A stretch of 41,904 bases of DNA from Opitutaceae bacterium (GTDB taxonomy: Bacteria; Verrucomicrobiota; Verrucomicrobiia; Opitutales; Opitutaceae): contig JAPKDW010000007.1 of assembly GCA_028822375.1 (NCBI GenBank), positions 1 through 41,904 of the forward strand, read 5' to 3'. Under the pieces are notes generated by a model. It had not been told where the DNA came from, ran no database searches, and saw nothing but the letters and a program-made list of their open reading frames with translations. The position numbers were made by a program, and so were the translations under genes. Positions 36,874 to 41,904 of the stretch are shown piece after piece; the first letter of the stretch is position 1, and each line of letters opens with the position of its first letter.

Positions 36874-37154
36874 GGTTGCTCTATATAAATGAAGCCTGTC
36901 CGCGTATCGAAATGCCGACCAGCTTGCAATGAAAAGGTTCTAATTTTGCTTCGAGTTCACGTCATTCATTACGGACACGGCAGGCTTTGGTTGAGTTATT
37001 AAGGCACTCTGTCTCAGTTGGAATAACATGATTTCGTGAAGTTCTGTCTTAAATCAGCGCCTATTTGCGCATTTGATCCACTCGATATGCACAAACTCGG
37101 CCAATGGGGTCAAGAACTGGAAGGTTTTCGAATACTCAAAACACTCAGCTTCGA

Positions 37155-37937
37155 TCAAGCCAAGTTCTTGTTGGTAAACGCCAGCCACACTGCCGGTCCG
37201 TGCACGTGATCGGCTTCGAGTTTTTCTTCCGCAATCTCAAAACCGAAATACTCGAACGCGCGAAGCATCTCCGGTTTCTCCATCCAATTGCAAGACTCAC
37301 TCCCGCCGCCGCAAAAACCCTTCCAGCTCAACGCGTCCCCGTAACCATAAGCGTGAAGACAATGCTCGAAGCCCTTATGAGAAGCCGTCCAAGAACCCGA
37401 AAATTTGCAGCGAACATGTTCTTTGGCCTCGACCAATTCCGCATCGTAGTAATGCGTCCAAACAAACAAGGACTTCACCCGACGCGAGAGCAGCTCAATC
37501 AGCTCGACTGGATTTTTCATGTGATAGAGCACTCCCGAAGCGACTCCGATATCGAACACTTCGTCGCCCTCTCGCAAAAAATCGACGAAGTTACCCAATT
37601 CAAATCGAGCGGCCTTCAGATTCAAAAGTTCCTTAACAACGAGGCACCGCAGATAAGCATCCGCGTTTCCTTCAATTCCTCGAATCAACTTTGCCCCTTT
37701 CGACTCCATCATCGCCGTGTGACAAGCCTCGAGAGGACCGAGCTCCAAAACCGTCTTATCCTGAAATCCTCCGAAAGCCTCGGACGCCCAATGAATTCGG
37801 GCATCGTCATGCAACTTGCCAATTCCTTTGGAATCGACGCCCATTTCGTCAGGCATGATGGAAAACCACTGCCCTTCGAAGAGATCGATCGCGTTCTGGT
37901 TACAAGGACTCCGATCGAAGTAGTTATCTTTTCTCAT
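37155..37937 (-). CDS. Class I SAM-dependent methyltransferase
   Basis: KTVLELGPLEACHTAMMESKGA ... VFDIGVASGVLYHMKNPVELIELLSR. Confidence 0.85.
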   Translation of the reverse strand: MRKDNYFDRSPCNQNAIDLFEGQWFSIMPDEMGVDSKGIGKLHDDARIHWASEAFGGFQDKTVLELGPLEACHTAMMESKGAKLIRGIEGNADAYLRCLVVKELLNLKAARFELGNFVDFLREGDEVFDIGVASGVLYHMKNPVELIELLSRRVKSLFVWTHYYDAELVEAKEHVRCKFSGSWTASHKGFEHCLHAYGYGDALSWKGFCGGGSESCNWMEKPEMLRAFEYFGFEIAEEKLEADHVHGPAVWLAFTNKNLA

Positions 37938-37961
37938 GCTATCGCTTACTGAAATCCGAAG

Positions 37962-38900
37962 CTATTTCTCACCCTCCAAATAGTCGCGAAAATAAGCGAT
38001 GGTATCCTTCAAGCCTTCTGCCAATGGCACCTTCGGCTCCCAGCCAAGATACTTTTTAGCGAGCATAATGTCCGGCTTCCGCTGCTTCGGATCATCTGAC
38101 GACAGCTCTTCGTGAATGATCTTCGATTTCGTGCCGGTCAACTTAATCACATTCTCTGCAAGCTCTAGCATAGTGAATTCAACCGGATTTCCAATATTGA
38201 CTGGCCCAACCGTTTCCTCCTGCTCCATCAAGCGGACGAAACCATCAATCAAATCGCTGAAATAGCAAAACGATCGAGTCTGGGTGCCATCTCCGTAAAT
38301 CGTGATATCTTCGCCTCTCAATGCCTGAACGATAAAATTCGAGAACACCCGTCCGTCTTCAGGCGACATCCGAGGGCCGTAAGTATTAAAGATACGGGCA
38401 ACGCGAATATCCACGCCATTCTGACGATGATAATCGAAAAACAGCGTTTCCGCGCAACGCTTCCCCTCGTCATAACACGAGCGAATGCCGATCGGGTTCA
38501 CATTCCCCCAATACGACTCCGGTTGCGGATGCACATCGGGATCGCCATAAACCTCTGAAGTGGAAGCCTGAAAGATGCGCGCGTTCACGCGTTTGGCTAA
38601 CCCGAGACAATTAATCGCTCCCATTACCGACGTTTTGACTGTCTTGATTGCGTTGTGCTGGTAATGCACGGGCGAGGCGGGACAGGCCAAATTGTAAATG
38701 CGATCCACTTCGAACTTAAACGGATCCGTCACATCATGACGGATAAATTCGAAGTTCGGATGTCCAAGCAAATGAGCGATATTCCGTTTCGCTCCCGTGA
38801 AGAGATTATCCATACAGATCACTTCATTTCCTTCACTGAGCAATCGATCACTCAAATGGCTCCCCAAGAAACCCGCTCCTCCAGTTATCAATACTCTCAT
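37962..38900 (-). CDS. UDP-glucuronic acid decarboxylase-like SDR epimerase
   Basis: [21 protein letters not shown]...[35 protein letters not shown]...STSEVYGDP. Confidence 0.93.
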   Translation of the reverse strand: MRVLITGGAGFLGSHLSDRLLSEGNEVICMDNLFTGAKRNIAHLLGHPNFEFIRHDVTDPFKFEVDRIYNLACPASPVHYQHNAIKTVKTSVMGAINCLGLAKRVNARIFQASTSEVYGDPDVHPQPESYWGNVNPIGIRSCYDEGKRCAETLFFDYHRQNGVDIRVARIFNTYGPRMSPEDGRVFSNFIVQALRGEDITIYGDGTQTRSFCYFSDLIDGFVRLMEQEETVGPVNIGNPVEFTMLELAENVIKLTGTKSKIIHEELSSDDPKQRKPDIMLAKKYLGWEPKVPLAEGLKDTIAYFRDYLEGEK

Positions 38901-39064
38901 AATTCTAATTCGCTACACGTTTCGACCCGATTGGTACCGCCGATACGACATCCCTTAATCATTCATCCAACTGATGAATTTTCCCTTGTCAAACGACGCC
39001 TCCATTTTATTCTAAAACCCTCAGAGCAATATTAGTAAAACGTACATCTACCGTAGACCGGGCA

Positions 39065-40213
39065 TCAACCCTCTTCCTTATCCTTATCGCCTGACTCATA
39101 CCGTTCGATCCACGTCCGACTCCATGAAGCAAAATCTCCTGCTTCGATATGCTGTCTCGCTTGAGCCATTAAATCCAAATAGAAATGCAAATTGTGGATC
39201 GTCAGTAAGGTACAACTGAGCATCTCTTTCGCCATCGTCAAATGACGTATATACGCTCGGCTAAAATGAGCGTTCGTATAATTATCCAACCCTTCGACCA
39301 AAGGCGCAGGATCACTCGTGAAGCGCGCATTCCGAATATTCATCATCCCCTCAGGCGTGAAAAACGCCCCATTGCGAGCAACCCGCGACGGCAAAACGCA
39401 ATCAAACATATCCACCCCAAGAGCGATCATCTTCAACATCTGAGGCGGCGTCCCCAAGCCCATCGTGTACCTGGGCTTTTCCTCCGGTAAAAAAGGAATC
39501 GTCACGCCCACCTGATGGAGCATCTCCGGCTCCGGCTCGCCAACGCTCACTCCGCCAATCGCGTATCCCGGTAAATCCAGAGCAGCCAATTCCTCGGCCG
39601 ATTGGCGACGCAGATCCTCGAACGTCGATCCCTGAGCAATTGCAAACACGTGATGCCCCGCATCCAAGAAGCCCAAATCCTCAGCGATACCCTTACAAGC
39701 CTTCGCCCACCGAGTCGTACGCTCGACAGCCTTTACGCAGGCATCCTTCTCGCACGGCCAAGGAGGACACTCGTCTATCACCATCGCGATATCCGACCCG
39801 AGATTCGCCTGAATGGTCATCACTTCTTTCGGGCCCAAGAAAACCTTTGATCCATCCAAGTGCGACTGAAAGGCGATTCCCTCTTCGCTCAGCTTGCTCA
39901 ATTTCGCCAAGCTAAACGCCTGAAACCCCCCGCTGTCGGTCAAGATAGGACCATCCCAGCCCATAAACGAATGCAAGCCGCCAAAGTCCCGGATCAACTC
40001 CGACCCAGGACGCAAGTTCAAGTGATACGTATTCCCCAAAATAACCTGAGCTCCAATATCCTTCACTTGGGCAGGCGTCATCCCCTTCACCGTACCTTGC
40101 GTTCCAACCGGCATAAATATCGGCGTTTCGATATCGCCATGCAAGCTGCGTAACCGCCCTCGACGGGCCGCCGTGTTCTCGTCTTTCGCCAAAATTTGGA
40201 AGTGATCGCTCAT
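39065..40213 (-). CDS. tgt: tRNA-guanine transglycosylase (queuine tRNA-ribosyltransferase)
   Basis: IETPIFMPVGTQGTVKGMTP, LTDSGGFQAFSL, IAQGS, GYAIGGVSVGEP motifs. Confidence 0.98.
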   Translation of the reverse strand: MSDHFQILAKDENTAARRGRLRSLHGDIETPIFMPVGTQGTVKGMTPAQVKDIGAQVILGNTYHLNLRPGSELIRDFGGLHSFMGWDGPILTDSGGFQAFSLAKLSKLSEEGIAFQSHLDGSKVFLGPKEVMTIQANLGSDIAMVIDECPPWPCEKDACVKAVERTTRWAKACKGIAEDLGFLDAGHHVFAIAQGSTFEDLRRQSAEELAALDLPGYAIGGVSVGEPEPEMLHQVGVTIPFLPEEKPRYTMGLGTPPQMLKMIALGVDMFDCVLPSRVARNGAFFTPEGMMNIRNARFTSDPAPLVEGLDNYTNAHFSRAYIRHLTMAKEMLSCTLLTIHNLHFYLDLMAQARQHIEAGDFASWSRTWIERYESGDKDKEEG

Positions 40214-40348
40214 GAAATTCAATCTAAAGGGCCACCACGAAGCGCTTCCAACGGGTTTTCAATCCTTCGTTATCCAAATTCATAAAAACTAATCTTTCAT
40301 CGCCCTTGACCCCACCCTTTGTGGCCTATTTAAACTGCGCCCCAAGCC

Positions 40349-40912
40349 ATGCTGCTCGTCATCGACAACTACGACTCCTTCACCTACAACCTCGTGCAAT
40401 ACTTCGGCGCGTTGGGAATCGAGCAACGAGTCTACCGTAACGACAAAATCACCGTCGAAGAAGCCCAGGCTCTCAACCCAAGCCGCATCCTGATTTCACC
40501 CGGCCCATGTACGCCCAATGAAGCAGGTATCAGCATTCCTATGATCGAAGCATTCGCCGGCAAAGCGCCCATTCTAGGCGTATGCCTTGGCCATCAATCG
40601 ATCGGTCAGCATTTCGGCGGCAAAGTTGTCCGAGCCGGCCGACTCATGCACGGTAAAACGTCAAAGCTAAAGCACAACGCCCAAGGACTTTTCGAAGGTA
40701 TTCCGCAAAACATCGAAATCGCTCGCTACCACTCCCTGCTTCTCGAACGCGAAACATTCCCCGACTGCTTGGAAATCTCCGCCGAAACCGAAGCAGGTGA
40801 AATCATGGCCTGCCACCACAAAGAACTTCCAGTCTGGGGGCTCCAATTTCATCCAGAATCCATTGCCACTCAAAACGGGATGGATCTTTTGAAAAACTTC
40901 CTTACCTTATAG
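40349..40912 (+). CDS. Aminodeoxychorismate/anthranilate synthase glutaminase subunit
   Basis: [51 protein letters not shown] (pabA/trpG type). Confidence 0.96.
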   Translation: MLLVIDNYDSFTYNLVQYFGALGIEQRVYRNDKITVEEAQALNPSRILISPGPCTPNEAGISIPMIEAFAGKAPILGVCLGHQSIGQHFGGKVVRAGRLMHGKTSKLKHNAQGLFEGIPQNIEIARYHSLLLERETFPDCLEISAETEAGEIMACHHKELPVWGLQFHPESIATQNGMDLLKNFLTL

Positions 40913-40917
40913 CGACC

Positions 40918-41379
40918 ATGAGGTGCCCAAAGTGCGCATCAACGCTCGACAAAGTAATCGATTCTCGAATCAGCAAGGATGGTTCGACTATTAGACGTCG
41001 TCGCGAATGCATGGACTGCAACCATCGTTATTCGACCGCCGAGCAAATCCTTCGCGAGAATCTCTACGTTACCAAACGTGACGGACGGCGCGAAGATTTC
41101 GACAAAGTTAAGATCGTCAATAGCTTAAGAAGAGCTTGCCAAAAACGGCCCGTCGATGCCGAACAGATCAACATTCTCGTTGAGGATATGATCGATCATT
41201 TGGAAAACGAATTCGGCATGGAAATTCCATCGACCGCTATTGGAGGGAAAGTACTCGAGAACCTAAAGAACATCGACTCCATCGCCTACATTCGCTTCGC
41301 AAGCGTCTACAAAGATTTTCGGAATCTCGAAGAGCTTCTCGACGAGATCGGCACGCTTTCCAAACAACCGATTCTATGA
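40918..41379 (+). CDS. nrdR: Transcriptional repressor NrdR
   Basis: MRCPKCASTLDKVIDSRISKDGSTIRRRRECMDCNHRYSTAEQI zinc ribbon + ATP-cone. Confidence 0.98.
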   Translation: MRCPKCASTLDKVIDSRISKDGSTIRRRRECMDCNHRYSTAEQILRENLYVTKRDGRREDFDKVKIVNSLRRACQKRPVDAEQINILVEDMIDHLENEFGMEIPSTAIGGKVLENLKNIDSIAYIRFASVYKDFRNLEELLDEIGTLSKQPIL

Positions 41380-41852
41380 AGACGAAAACCGCAGAAGACC
41401 TATCGAAGCTGCAAGTCATCTGCTCGCTGTTTTCGAAAACCATCTGCGACGATCTCTACTTCGCCCAGCAGATCAAAGAATCGATCGAGGCTTCGCTGCC
41501 GGAAGATCAAGCCGAGCGCACCCAGGCCTTCATTCTTCGAGCTCAAGAACTGGTCGCGAATATAGAAGCAGAACCTTCCGACACCGGTATCGAGATGATC
41601 GAAGCCGAAAATGCCACCAGCCCCTTCTCCATGCTCGATCTCAGAGCCAATCTACTTGAAGCCCTAAAGCGAACTTGTCGCTTCGACACTGGCCTCGTCG
41701 TCCTAACCGGACTCAAAGACGCGATCTGCCCCAAAGGCAAACGCTGGTCCAAAAGCCGAAAACAAGAATACGAAGACGCCATAGCATTCGCCCGCGAATT
41801 TTGCCACCAGCGCTCCCGTCCTTCTTCCACGCTCTCGCTGATCATCTTCTGA
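41376..41852 (+). CDS. Hypothetical protein (158 aa), translationally coupled to nrdR
   Basis: ATGA overlap with nrdR stop; complete ORF. Confidence 0.7.
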   Translation: MKTKTAEDLSKLQVICSLFSKTICDDLYFAQQIKESIEASLPEDQAERTQAFILRAQELVANIEAEPSDTGIEMIEAENATSPFSMLDLRANLLEALKRTCRFDTGLVVLTGLKDAICPKGKRWSKSRKQEYEDAIAFAREFCHQRSRPSSTLSLIIF

Positions 41853-41904
41853 ACCACAGATTTCATCGAACAGCGAAGCCGACCATTCGAGAGCCTCAGG
41901 GCTT

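Noticed and set aside
37104-37952. 282-aa + strand ORF
   Set aside because: Antisense to the methyltransferase at 37155-37937, which has clear SAM-binding motifs; the + translation lacks family features.

Overview
This looks like a contiguous chromosomal window from a Verrucomicrobia/Opitutae-like bacterium; the taxon is inferred from gene content and protein style only. It contains about 33 credible genes and one tRNA-Ser(UGA). Blocks in order: a NIPSNAP-like Tat-exported protein cut by the left edge; an integrase C-terminal remnant; an NAD-dependent epimerase with a tiny coupled upstream ORF; tRNA-Ser; a porin-like gene divergent from a cyclase-family gene; an MFS transporter; an esterase/SMP-30 fusion; a flagellar locus (flgB-flgC-fliE-[fliF remnant]-flgL-fliW-csrA-flagellin); ferritin; a sulfatase-family protein with degenerate active-site motifs; GNAT; a polytopic membrane protein; a methyltransferase; a two-gene membrane module that resembles an ExbB/MotA plus ExbD/MotB pair; def; an acidic single-pass membrane protein; slyX; four glycosyltransferases; Verrucomicrobia-type secreted repeat proteins; a dockerin-like C-terminal fragment; secA; a methyltransferase; a UDP-glucuronate decarboxylase-like gene; tgt; pabA/trpG; nrdR. 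The strongest observations are: (1) the flagellar locus appears to be decaying, with frameshifts in flgB and flgC and a fliF::flgL deletion junction; (2) the uncharacterised membrane module at 16385-19548 is a candidate ion-driven stator-like system with a coiled-coil/pseudo-protease partner; (3) the sulfatase-fold protein has lost its usual catalytic and metal ligands; (4) helically phased TTGATC repeats lie between the porin and cyclase genes; (5) an integrase remnant and two related GC-rich repeats flank the epimerase. All calls were made by reading the sequence; no database search was run.
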